Source: an uncultured Prochlorococcus sp.
GTDB lineage: Bacteria > Cyanobacteriota > Cyanobacteriia > PCC-6307 > Cyanobiaceae
Direction of reading: 5' to 3'
NCBI GenBank assembly: GCA_902571335.1
Contig: CACGBT010000005.1
Coordinates: 1-64,000 of the forward strand
Length of the DNA stretch: 64,000 nt
Every line of letters starts with the position of its first letter. Position 1 is the first letter of the stretch. The position numbers were made by a program, and so were the translations under genes. This document shows positions 39,149-46,484 of the stretch, in pieces. The notes beneath the pieces were generated by a model. That model was not told where the DNA came from. It made no database searches and worked only from the letters and a program-made list of their open reading frames with translations.

Positions 39149-39766
39149 TCAAAGAAGATCTCTTATTGTCTTGATCCATTTATTTTGACCATCTGAATTA
39201 TCTAAAATAATGTCTGAAAATTTTCTTTTTTCTTCAAAACTTAATTGAAGATTTATAGAGTCATATGCTTCTTTTTCGCTAATTTTATCTCTTTTGATAA
39301 GTCTTTTTTTTTGTAGTTCTTTAGGACATTTAACTAACCATATTTCATTGCAAATATCTTCAAATTTTGCTTCAAACAATAATGGAATAACCAATATTAT
39401 AGTTTGATTATTTCTGTATTGACTACATTCTTCTATCATTCTTTCTTTAATTAAGGGATGAAGTAGTTTTTCAATCCATTCCTTGCTTGCTGAATGTTTA
39501 AAAATAATATTCCTTAAAAGTTTTCTGTTTATTTCCCTTTCTGAATTGCTTGTATTATCAATAATTTTATTTCCAAAATAATCTAAAATTTTCTTATATC
39601 CATATGTATTTGGTTTGATTAATTCTCTTGAAAAATGATCTGCATCTAATATTGGTATGTTTTTATGTTCTCTAATGTAATTAGTTATGGTTGTCTTACC
39701 ACTTGCAATACCTCCTGTTAAACCAATCCTTCTTTGGTCGTTTTTTAATTTTTGAAGAATATCCAT
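39149..39766 (-). CDS. coaE: Dephospho-CoA kinase
   Basis: Last step of coenzyme A synthesis. 205 residues: P-loop GLTGGIASGKTTITN (about 18-32), DADHFSRELIKP (about 41), and a LIDxKxP-like VIPLLFEAKFED near 125. Complete. It abuts gatB convergently (four bases) and is divergent from argJ. Confidence 0.92.
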   Translation of the reverse strand: MDILQKLKNDQRRIGLTGGIASGKTTITNYIREHKNIPILDADHFSRELIKPNTYGYKKILDYFGNKIIDNTSNSEREINRKLLRNIIFKHSASKEWIEKLLHPLIKERMIEECSQYRNNQTIILVIPLLFEAKFEDICNEIWLVKCPKELQKKRLIKRDKISEKEAYDSINLQLSFEEKRKFSDIILDNSDGQNKWIKTIRDLL

Positions 39767-39842
39767 ATATTTAATAATAATCTAATTACTTAGTTTCTTT
39801 AGTATTAAAGAATAGTTAGTATGAATTAAAATACCAAAAAGT

Positions 39843-41081
39843 TTGAGCCAGTTAGATTCCAATTGGTCGTTTGTTGATGACAGTAAGGTAACACCTAAGG
39901 GGTTTCTTTTTGCTGGGATATCTGCTGGTTTAAAAGCTTCTAATAAAAAAGATTTAGCACTAATACTTGCTCCAGAAGGAAGTATTTTTAGTGGGATGTT
40001 TACCCAATCAATAGTTCGAGCTTATTGTGTGGATATTTGTGAGGAAAGGATTAAAACAACTTCAGGTTTTGTAAGAGCAATACTTATTAATTCTGGTCAA
40101 GCAAATGCCTGTACAGGAAATCTTGGCATTCAACATTTTCAAATTGCTACAAGAAAGATTGCGGAACTTTTAGCAATAAAAGAAGAAGAGGTTTTAATGT
40201 GCTCAACTGGTGTAATTGGTGTTCCAATACAAATAAATGATTTAGTAAAAAATTTACCGAATTTAGTTAGTGATTTAAAGGGCAATAATTTTGAAAATGC
40301 AGCAGAAGCAATTTTAACTACTGATTTGACTTTGAAAAAAGTGTCAATAGAGACAATTATTCAAGGTAGAAAAATAAAAATAGCAGGATTTGCAAAAGGT
40401 TCCGGAATGATTTATCCCAACATGGCTACAATGCTTGCTTTTCTAACCTGTGATGCGGGTATTCCAAAAAAAGAATGGGACAAAATGATTGCTATTGCGG
40501 TTAAAAAATCTTTTAATGCAATATCAGTTGATGGAGAGACAAGCACAAATGATTCTTTTGTTGGAATAAATGCAGGAGAGAAAATTGAAAAAAGGTTTTT
40601 CCCAATTATCCAACAAGGGATTGATATTGCATGTCAGAACTTGGCAAAAAATATTGCAAGGGACGGAGAGGGTGCAAATTGTTTATTAGAAGTTTTGGTT
40701 CAAGGAGCAAAAAATACAAATGATGCAATTATGCTCGCGAAATCTATTTGTAATTCTGCATTGGTCAAAACTGCGATACATGGTTGTGATCCGAATTGGG
40801 GACGAATCATTTCTGCTGCAGGCAATTCTGGAGTTAAATTTAATTTAAATGATGTTGATTTGTATATAGGAAACGCTCAGATTTTGGAAAACGGCAAGTT
40901 AAATACATATGATCCACAAAAAGTCACAGACTATATTAAGTCCAGAATGAAAGGAAGATATTTAGTAGATGATATTGTAAAAATTATGCTTAATCTTAAT
41001 TCTGGCGAATCGAAAGGCACTGCTTGGGGGTGCGATCTTTCTAAAAAGTATGTTGAAATAAATAGCGAATATACTACTTAA
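39843..41081 (+). CDS. argJ: Bifunctional glutamate N-acetyltransferase/N-acetylglutamate synthase ArgJ
   Basis: Arginine synthesis; recycles acetyl groups and can also make acetylglutamate. 412 residues. The self-cleavage threonine is in NMATMLAF (Thr196), with the FAKGSGMIYP sequence just before. Start is TTG at 39843. SGEGANCL-type and GCDPNWGRI marks are present in the beta half. It overlaps the convergent small membrane protein by eight bases. Confidence 0.95.
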   Translation: MSQLDSNWSFVDDSKVTPKGFLFAGISAGLKASNKKDLALILAPEGSIFSGMFTQSIVRAYCVDICEERIKTTSGFVRAILINSGQANACTGNLGIQHFQIATRKIAELLAIKEEEVLMCSTGVIGVPIQINDLVKNLPNLVSDLKGNNFENAAEAILTTDLTLKKVSIETIIQGRKIKIAGFAKGSGMIYPNMATMLAFLTCDAGIPKKEWDKMIAIAVKKSFNAISVDGETSTNDSFVGINAGEKIEKRFFPIIQQGIDIACQNLAKNIARDGEGANCLLEVLVQGAKNTNDAIMLAKSICNSALVKTAIHGCDPNWGRIISAAGNSGVKFNLNDVDLYIGNAQILENGKLNTYDPQKVTDYIKSRMKGRYLVDDIVKIMLNLNSGESKGTAWGCDLSKKYVEINSEYTT

Positions 41082-41316
41082 GTTTTAGTAAATCTAATGG
41101 TAGATATTCATTCATATAAAGAAACAGTATTGTTAGAGTTCCAATTACAGAGCCTATAAAACCTCCAAAAAAATTAACTAAAAATCCAGATTGTCTAGTT
41201 ATTGCTTTTTCGTTTTTTTCTTCTTCAAAATTAGGAGAATCAACTACTTTTAAGCGCTTATTGGTTGTTGGTTGTTTAAGTTGTTGGTGTCGGATGAGGG
41301 CTTCGAAATCAGGCAT
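41074..41316 (-). CDS. Small protein with C-terminal membrane segment
   Basis: 80 residues from the ATG at 41316 (an earlier in-frame ATG at 41340 is deeper inside the ParA gene). Charged start MPDFEALIRHQQ, a Lys/Glu-rich middle, then one Gly-rich hydrophobic segment (about 48-70, FFGGFIGSVIGTLTILFLY). It overlaps the end of the ParA-like gene by 67 bases in another frame, so if real it is translationally tied to it. Confidence 0.55.
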   Translation of the reverse strand: MPDFEALIRHQQLKQPTTNKRLKVVDSPNFEEEKNEKAITRQSGFLVNFFGGFIGSVIGTLTILFLYMNEYLPLDLLKLK

Positions 41317-41921
41317 GGAATTTGTGAGGCAATTGAACAATAAGCAGACCAGCCCGTCATTCGACGAGGATCTGATCTACCTAAATCGTCTACAGCTTCA
41401 AATACAGCATTGCCCGAGGCTTCTGCTTTATCAAATGCTGAAAGTAAGGGTATAAATGTATCAAAAACATACAAACCAAAATTTTTTAGAGCTGCTTTGG
41501 CTTGTTGCGCTGCTTTTTGCTGTCTAAAATCAACTTTTACTATTACTACTGCATGGTTAACTTTTAAGTTGCTTAATAAATTAGCTAGTTCAACAGTTAA
41601 TTCTACTGATCTTGCTTTTGCAGTTGTAGGTAAGATAACTAAATCTGAACCATACGCTAAGTGTTTAAGTTCTTCTTGATCACTGCTAGCTTGGCCATCA
41701 GTTATTACAATTTCTGACGATCTTGATGCTTTAGCAGCTGAACTGACGGGGAAAACTGGAAATGGAAGATTTCCTCTTGATGCGTATGCTAATGCAGATC
41801 TATTCTTGTCGGCATCAACTATGCAAACTTTTTTACCTTCAGAATGCCAAACACTAGCAAGGTGAATACTTGTGCAGGTCTTGGCCACACCCCCTTTTTG
41901 TCCGCAAACGGTAATGAACAA
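41250..41921 (-). CDS. ParA/MinD-family ATPase
   Basis: 223 residues with the deviant Walker A KGGVAKT (residues 9-15), the signature lysine of the ParA family, and a DADKNRSAL switch I. Members move or position DNA or protein complexes. It is short for ParA (usually 250+) and no ParB gene is beside it, so its cargo is unknown; a carboxysome or cell-division role is only a guess. Divergent from the aldo/keto reductase. Confidence 0.8.
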   Translation of the reverse strand: MFITVCGQKGGVAKTCTSIHLASVWHSEGKKVCIVDADKNRSALAYASRGNLPFPVFPVSSAAKASRSSEIVITDGQASSDQEELKHLAYGSDLVILPTTAKARSVELTVELANLLSNLKVNHAVVIVKVDFRQQKAAQQAKAALKNFGLYVFDTFIPLLSAFDKAEASGNAVFEAVDDLGRSDPRRMTGWSAYCSIASQIPCLISKPSSDTNNLNNQQPISA

Positions 41922-42071
41922 TTTTTTATTTTTATTTCTTTTACTTTGGAGAATAATTTCTTAATGTCAAGAGAAATTGATTTTTAATGCTTTAAAACTT
42001 ATTTTTTGAAATATTTTAAAGAAGTTAATATTTTTAGATAACCTTATAAAGTTCCTTATTTAAATTATCTA

Positions 42072-43034
42072 GTGAAGAAAAGAATTGGATTAGGTACGTG
42101 GTCTTGGGGGAATAAGCTTTTCTGGAATTACCAATCTACAAATGACGATGATTTATGTGAAACATATAATGAAGCGTTACGAAGAGGTTTCGATTTAATT
42201 GATACTGCAGATTCTTACGGGACTGGGAATCTTCAGGGTAGAAGTGAATTGTTGATAGGCAAATTTTTACTAAATACTCCCTTAGCAAAGAAAAAAAGAA
42301 TTCAAGTAGCAACAAAACTTGCCCCTTATCCCTGGAGAATAGGTAACAGAGGTTTTAATAAACCTTTTTTGAAAAGTTTAGAAAGACTTAATAACAAATT
42401 AGATATAGTGCAATTACATTGGTCAACTGCAAAATACAATCCTTGGCAGGAATTAGGGCTGTTGAATAATCTTTGCGATTTAAAAGATCAAGGCTTTGAT
42501 TTTCAAATCGGCTTATCAAATATAGGCCCTAAAAGATTGATTAAATTAATTAATTTCTTGGCAAAAAGAGATCAGAGCCTAAAGAGTGTTCAGATACAGT
42601 TTTCTTTACTTGCTCCCGATTTAGGAAAACAATATCAGGTAAAAAAAATTTGCGAAGAAAATAATATTGATTTCTTTGCTTATAGTCCTTTATCCTTTGG
42701 AATACTTTGTATGGATCCAGATAAAGAAGAACATAAAGAAAAAAGTTTTATTCGTAATACATTATTTGAAAACTATAAAAAACCAACATATGAATTGCGG
42801 AGGTGTTTAAAAAGAATTGCAAATCAAAGATCAGTTTCCCAAGCTCAAGTAGCAATTAATTGGTGTTGTTATCAAGGAGTTATTCCACTCGTTGGAATGC
42901 GAAAAAAATCTCAAGTTATTGATGTATCGAATGTATTCAAGTGGAATTTAAATAAAAATGAATTTAAAGTGCTTGCGGAATTTTCTAAAAAATGTTTAAA
43001 AAAAATGCCTAAAAATCCTTTTTCAAGTATTTAA
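42072..43034 (+). CDS. Aldo/keto reductase
   Basis: 320 residues, (beta/alpha)8 reductase. Catalytic tetrad visible: Asp in DTADSYG (about 44-50, which also supplies the Tyr), Lys in KLAPYPW (about 82), His in LHWSTA (about 116). C-terminal GMRKKSQV fits NADP binding. The start is GTG at 42072. Substrate unknown; related cyanobacterial proteins are annotated only as oxidoreductases. Confidence 0.85.
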   Translation: MKKRIGLGTWSWGNKLFWNYQSTNDDDLCETYNEALRRGFDLIDTADSYGTGNLQGRSELLIGKFLLNTPLAKKKRIQVATKLAPYPWRIGNRGFNKPFLKSLERLNNKLDIVQLHWSTAKYNPWQELGLLNNLCDLKDQGFDFQIGLSNIGPKRLIKLINFLAKRDQSLKSVQIQFSLLAPDLGKQYQVKKICEENNIDFFAYSPLSFGILCMDPDKEEHKEKSFIRNTLFENYKKPTYELRRCLKRIANQRSVSQAQVAINWCCYQGVIPLVGMRKKSQVIDVSNVFKWNLNKNEFKVLAEFSKKCLKKMPKNPFSSI

Positions 43035-43042
43035 TTAAATTT

Positions 43043-43180
43043 TTAGCTAGATATCTTTTTATTTTTTTTTATTTGACAACTACTATTCCATAGTTCAGTG
43101 GGAAATTTTTCGCCAGTGAATCTAATAACTTTAGGTTTCAGATTTATTATCAAGTCATCTAGGTTTTTATTAGGTTCCAT
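43043..43180 (-). CDS. Small basic protein, 45 residues
   Basis: ATG at 43180 to TAA at 43043-43045. It starts MEPNKNLDDLI, has a FTGEKFPTELWN segment in the middle with typical coding bias, and ends in a lysine-rich tail (KKNKK). Its stop is nine bases past the end of the aldo/keto reductase on the other strand. The amino acid make-up is protein-like and it fills an otherwise empty 150-base gap. An inverted repeat AAGATAA...TTATCTT at 43204-43230 is just upstream. No family recognised. Confidence 0.6.
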   Translation of the reverse strand: MEPNKNLDDLIINLKPKVIRFTGEKFPTELWNSSCQIKKNKKISS

Positions 43181-43335
43181 TGTTAAGGATTTTGGTTTCT
43201 AATAAGATAAATTAATTTAAAACTTATCTTCTCAGTATTTATACTTATAAAATTAAAAAAAATCTTTTTAATACAAGCATTTGCAGCAATATTTACATAC
43301 TAATAAATTATCTATTACAACTTGTTAGTTATTTA

Positions 43336-43361
43336 AAAAAAGTGGAGTCCTTCCAGACTCC
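43336..43361 (-). terminator. Rho-independent terminator of ssrA
   Basis: On the minus strand a six-base-pair stem (GGAGTC/GACTCC, 43344-43349 with 43356-43361) with a six-base loop is followed by CA and a run of seven T (complement of A at 43335-43341). It is the best terminator in the window and ends the tmRNA precursor. Confidence 0.85.
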
Positions 43362-43615
43362 TCGTATCATTTGGTTGATAAGGCTGATATAACCCCATCT
43401 CCTTTAGGATCAAGCAGCAACTGGTGCTGTTTGACGGGAGAAACTAACGATTTTGTTAGCATTTGTGTTTTTGCTCTAACCGAGCCGGCTTCAGTCACCT
43501 TCCTTATGCCCCGTCGAAACCATTACAACCCCAAATAGTGGAGTTGAGCGGAATCGAACCGCTGTCCGAAACATCGGTTGAGATCACCTAGTCCAATTGG
43601 ACATTTATATTCTGA
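43342..43615 (-). ncRNA. ssrA: Circularly permuted two-piece tmRNA
   Basis: Rescues stalled ribosomes and tags the nascent peptide. Read on the minus strand the order is permuted: first the tRNA 3' half, with T-arm (AGCGG stem, TTCGATT loop, CCGCT) and acceptor strand CAACTCC plus A73 at 43539, then only six bases (43538-43533), then the 5' half GGGGTTG from 43532 with TTTCGAC following. The two acceptor strands pair over seven positions with G3-U70, the alanine identity pair. No CCA is encoded. The resume codon and tag frame (43460-43410) encode ANKIVSFSRQTAPVAA then TGA. The 5' boundary of the precursor (about 43615) is uncertain; a hairpin TGTCCAATTGGACA lies near 43595. Confidence 0.93.
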
Positions 43616-43662
43616 CAGGCAAAATGGTTATTGAATAGTTTTTTTACTAAGTTTTATCGTAT

Positions 43663-44787
43663 ATGAATGTAGTGGCATCATCTCCGGAAGGACTAGAGAA
43701 ATCTTTAGCAGAAGAAATTTCAAATTTAGGCGGTTTTAATATTAATACTTATAAAAGATTTATTAATTTTGAATGTGATTTTGAAACTTTTTATAGAGTT
43801 CATTTCTATTCCAGATTAGCTTTTCGTTTTTATAGAGAAATTGCAAGTTTTAATTGCTATGACAAGCAATCTTTATATGCGGGGGTTAGAGATTCATTTG
43901 ATTGGTTAAATTGGTTGCACTTTGATAAAACGTTTAATGTTCAAGTAACTGGGAGAACATCTTCTTTAAGTCATACTCATTTCACTGCTCTTGAAGTAAA
44001 AAATTCTATAACTGATTTGCAACAGGCAGTTTGGAATAAAAGATCAAATATTTCACTAACTAATCCTGATTTTATAATTCATCTGCATTTAAATAATAAT
44101 AAAGCAATTCTCAGTCTTCAAAGTAGCGTTGAAAGCTTACATAAAAGAGGCTATAGACCCGCAATTGGAAATGCTCCATTAAAAGAAAATTTAGCTTCTG
44201 GATTGATAAATATGACTCAATGGAATGGCAAAGTTCCCTTAATAGATTTTATGTGTGGCTCAGGAACTTTTTTAATTGAGGCAGTCAACCAATTCCTTGG
44301 AGTTCCCATAAATATTGATCAAGTATATCTTTTTGAGAATTGGTTGGACTTTAGGAAAGATATTTATCTTAATGAAAAAAATAAGGCAAAAAATAAAATT
44401 ATAAATTATGAAAAATTACCAACAATAATAGGGTGTGAAATTAATAAAAAGGTTTTTGAGCAGGCGAATGTAAACATATCATTAGCTGGACTCGAAAATT
44501 ATATTGAGCTTATAAATAATGATTTTTTAGCACTCCAATTAAGTTGCACACCTGGAAAAATCATATGTAATCCTCCATACGGCAAAAAATTAGGCGATGA
44601 AAATGAATTGATTTGTTTATATGAACAAATGGGAATATTCCTAAAGAATAATTTTTCAGGTTGGGAATTTTGGCTGCTAAGTGGAAATCCAAAACTAACA
44701 AAATATTTGAAAATGAAATCTTCATTGAAAATTCCTGTTAGTAATGGGGGGATAGATTGTAGATGGATAAAGTATTTAATTAGGTAA
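43663..44787 (+). CDS. THUMP-domain RNA methyltransferase, RlmL N-terminal type
   Basis: 374 residues: N-terminal ferredoxin-like/THUMP part (about 1-160), then a Rossmann methyltransferase with DFMCGSGTFLIEA (SAM loop, near 190) and the NPPYGKK catalytic motif near 305. That is the layout of the RlmL N-terminal half, which makes m2G2445 in 23S rRNA; older annotations call it an N6-adenine DNA methylase, which is unlikely with THUMP. The start is ATG at 43663, 48 bases from the tmRNA start on the other strand. Confidence 0.83.
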   Translation: MNVVASSPEGLEKSLAEEISNLGGFNINTYKRFINFECDFETFYRVHFYSRLAFRFYREIASFNCYDKQSLYAGVRDSFDWLNWLHFDKTFNVQVTGRTSSLSHTHFTALEVKNSITDLQQAVWNKRSNISLTNPDFIIHLHLNNNKAILSLQSSVESLHKRGYRPAIGNAPLKENLASGLINMTQWNGKVPLIDFMCGSGTFLIEAVNQFLGVPINIDQVYLFENWLDFRKDIYLNEKNKAKNKIINYEKLPTIIGCEINKKVFEQANVNISLAGLENYIELINNDFLALQLSCTPGKIICNPPYGKKLGDENELICLYEQMGIFLKNNFSGWEFWLLSGNPKLTKYLKMKSSLKIPVSNGGIDCRWIKYLIR

Positions 44788-44788
44788 T

Positions 44789-45190
44789 TTATTTTTTGCC
44801 TAAAACGGCCTTTGTTGTCTTGCCTAATCCCTCTAATGTTTGAGGGAGATATGGTCCTTTAGCTAATTTTCCTCCAAGCTTCAAACTTAAGCCTGCAAGA
44901 AATAAATCGATAAAGATTATGAGTAATAAATTATATTCAATATTCCAGTTATTATATTTCGCTAGAAAAAGATAAAAAATAATATGGATGCAAATTAGTA
45001 CTAATAATAATAATGTGCTGCCAATTGCCAAAAATATTCCACCACTAATTAATCTTCTTTTTTCTCTATCTACTTCTTGAAGGGCTATTCTGACATGCAA
45101 ATCCATCACTGAACTTGCGATGGCTGAAATTCTGGAGGCTGTATTTGCAAAGTTTTTATTTTTTGGGTTTTCCATATTATTTTCTGCCAC
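44789..45190 (-). CDS. YqjE-like (DUF1469, holin-superfamily) membrane protein
   Basis: 133 residues: hydrophilic start, an amphipathic helix with RIALQEVDREKRRL near 35-48, two membrane segments (about 50-74 and 86-106) and a basic C-terminus. That matches the PF07332 family of YqjE. Its start overlaps the end of the gene upstream by 14 bases, so the two are one unit. Function unknown. Confidence 0.7.
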   Translation of the reverse strand: MAENNMENPKNKNFANTASRISAIASSVMDLHVRIALQEVDREKRRLISGGIFLAIGSTLLLLVLICIHIIFYLFLAKYNNWNIEYNLLLIIFIDLFLAGLSLKLGGKLAKGPYLPQTLEGLGKTTKAVLGKK

Positions 45191-45638
45191 TGTTTAGGAG
45201 ACTTCCTATTAGTAAACCAATACCAGCTGCAATAGCAATAGATAATAGTGGTTTTTTTCTTATTGGATTTTCTATTTTTGGTCTAAGTGTATTGTTAAGT
45301 TCTTCTAATAATTCTTCCAATTGACTTTCAATAGGCTCTATTTTTTCTGATATTTCCCAATTGTTTTCTCTTATTGAATCAATGATTTCAAATAGTTGGC
45401 TCTTTATTCCAATTGCTGAGGTTCCACTATGGCTAGCTATTACTTCAACTAAATCATCAATACTCCCTTTTGTGGCTTCAAGGGTTTGTTGTGCAATGTT
45501 AGGCCATTTTTCTTTTATTAAAGGTATTAAACTGTCAATTTTTTCAAGTAACCATTTTTCCAAGATAACTTCTTTTTCAGGAAGATCAGATTTATCTTCA
45601 TTTTCTTCTACTTCTTTGGGAGGATGGTAAGTCTCCAT
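45177..45638 (-). CDS. YqjD/DUF883-like membrane-anchored protein
   Basis: 153 residues: a long charged coiled-coil part (about 20-125) and one Gly-rich C-terminal membrane segment (RKKPLLSIAIAAGIGLLIGSLL, about 127-150) followed by basic residues, the pattern of YqjD/ElaB proteins, which bind ribosomes to the inner membrane in E. coli. The YqjD-YqjE pairing and gene order are the same here. Sequence likeness is by pattern, not by a strong motif. Confidence 0.6.
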   Translation of the reverse strand: METYHPPKEVEENEDKSDLPEKEVILEKWLLEKIDSLIPLIKEKWPNIAQQTLEATKGSIDDLVEVIASHSGTSAIGIKSQLFEIIDSIRENNWEISEKIEPIESQLEELLEELNNTLRPKIENPIRKKPLLSIAIAAGIGLLIGSLLNSGRK

Positions 45639-45808
45639 CTTTTAAACTTATTTATTTTAAGATTAGACCCTATTTTCTTAATTTGGAACCCTTATCTAAA
45701 GAATTGTGCGATTTATGTAGAATAAAGACATATAAAAGTTTATTTACATTTTATTTATCTACTCTGTTCTGTAAGAAGGTTTTGTTAAGCTATTACTGAA
45801 TTTATTAA

Positions 45809-45964
45809 ATGAGTTTAAATTTCATCATGGATATTACATTTGCATCATTAATTTTTGCATCTCGCACAATCCCTACAGATTTTGGATTAGTAGCTGCAGC
45901 TATCGCTGGAGCTGGAAGTTTGCTATTCATTGCTTTAAGATTTGTTCCTGACGCAAGTAATTAA
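45809..45964 (+). CDS. Small single-span membrane protein, 51 residues
   Basis: ATG at 45809 to TAA at 45962-45964 (45 residues if the ATG at codon 7 is used). A short hydrophobic start is followed by SRTIPTDFG and one clear membrane segment (LVAAAIAGAGSLLFIALRF, about 27-45) with a short polar tail. It looks like a small photosynthetic-membrane subunit, but does not match PsaM, PsbX, PetM or Psb30 as I remember them. The 407-base gap 45639-46045 holds only this gene. Confidence 0.6.
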   Translation: MSLNFIMDITFASLIFASRTIPTDFGLVAAAIAGAGSLLFIALRFVPDASN

Positions 45965-46045
45965 ACAACAGGAAACATCTCTTAGAAAATATACTTTACT
46001 CAACTTTGTTTTGAAAATAGATTCGATTTATTTATCAACTAGATA

Positions 46046-46408
46046 ATGAATAAATGGGTTTTGCTTGAACATAAAGTTTATTCTGCTAAAGCTGTAGATA
46101 TTCATTATGATTTTCTTGTTGAAAATGGGATAGATTGTCTAACTTGGAAATTTTTAAAACTACCTTTATTAAATCAAGCTTCTATAGGAATTTCTAAGCA
46201 GCCAAATCATAGACTTTTATGGTTATCCAGGATAGAACATGAACTTTCTGATAATAGAGGGTTTGTTAAAAGAATTGATCATGGAATATTTAAAAACGTT
46301 TCTGATAAATTGGACTCTGAATATTATCGATTCATTTTGGATGGTGAACTTCTTTCTGGGTTGTTTGAAATTTCGGGTAATTTTTGTAGATTGAGCAAAA
46401 ATTATTAA
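46046..46408 (+). CDS. LigD 3'-phosphoesterase-like small protein
   Basis: 120 residues. The start reads WVLLEHKVYSAKAVDIHYDF, matching the LigD phosphoesterase pattern (a His, then HYDF) seen in bacterial NHEJ ligases, and an EH around residue 70 may be the third His. The Arg after HYDF is Leu here and the domain is short (about 150 residues in LigD), so activity is uncertain. No Ku or LigD ligase is in the window. It lies 76 bases ahead of smc on the same strand. Confidence 0.5.
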   Translation: MNKWVLLEHKVYSAKAVDIHYDFLVENGIDCLTWKFLKLPLLNQASIGISKQPNHRLLWLSRIEHELSDNRGFVKRIDHGIFKNVSDKLDSEYYRFILDGELLSGLFEISGNFCRLSKNY

Positions 46409-46484
46409 TATTCATATATAAATAAACGTAATATTTCTATTGAGAATTTTTGCAAATTAGTTATTCTTATTTAGCTATTGAGAC

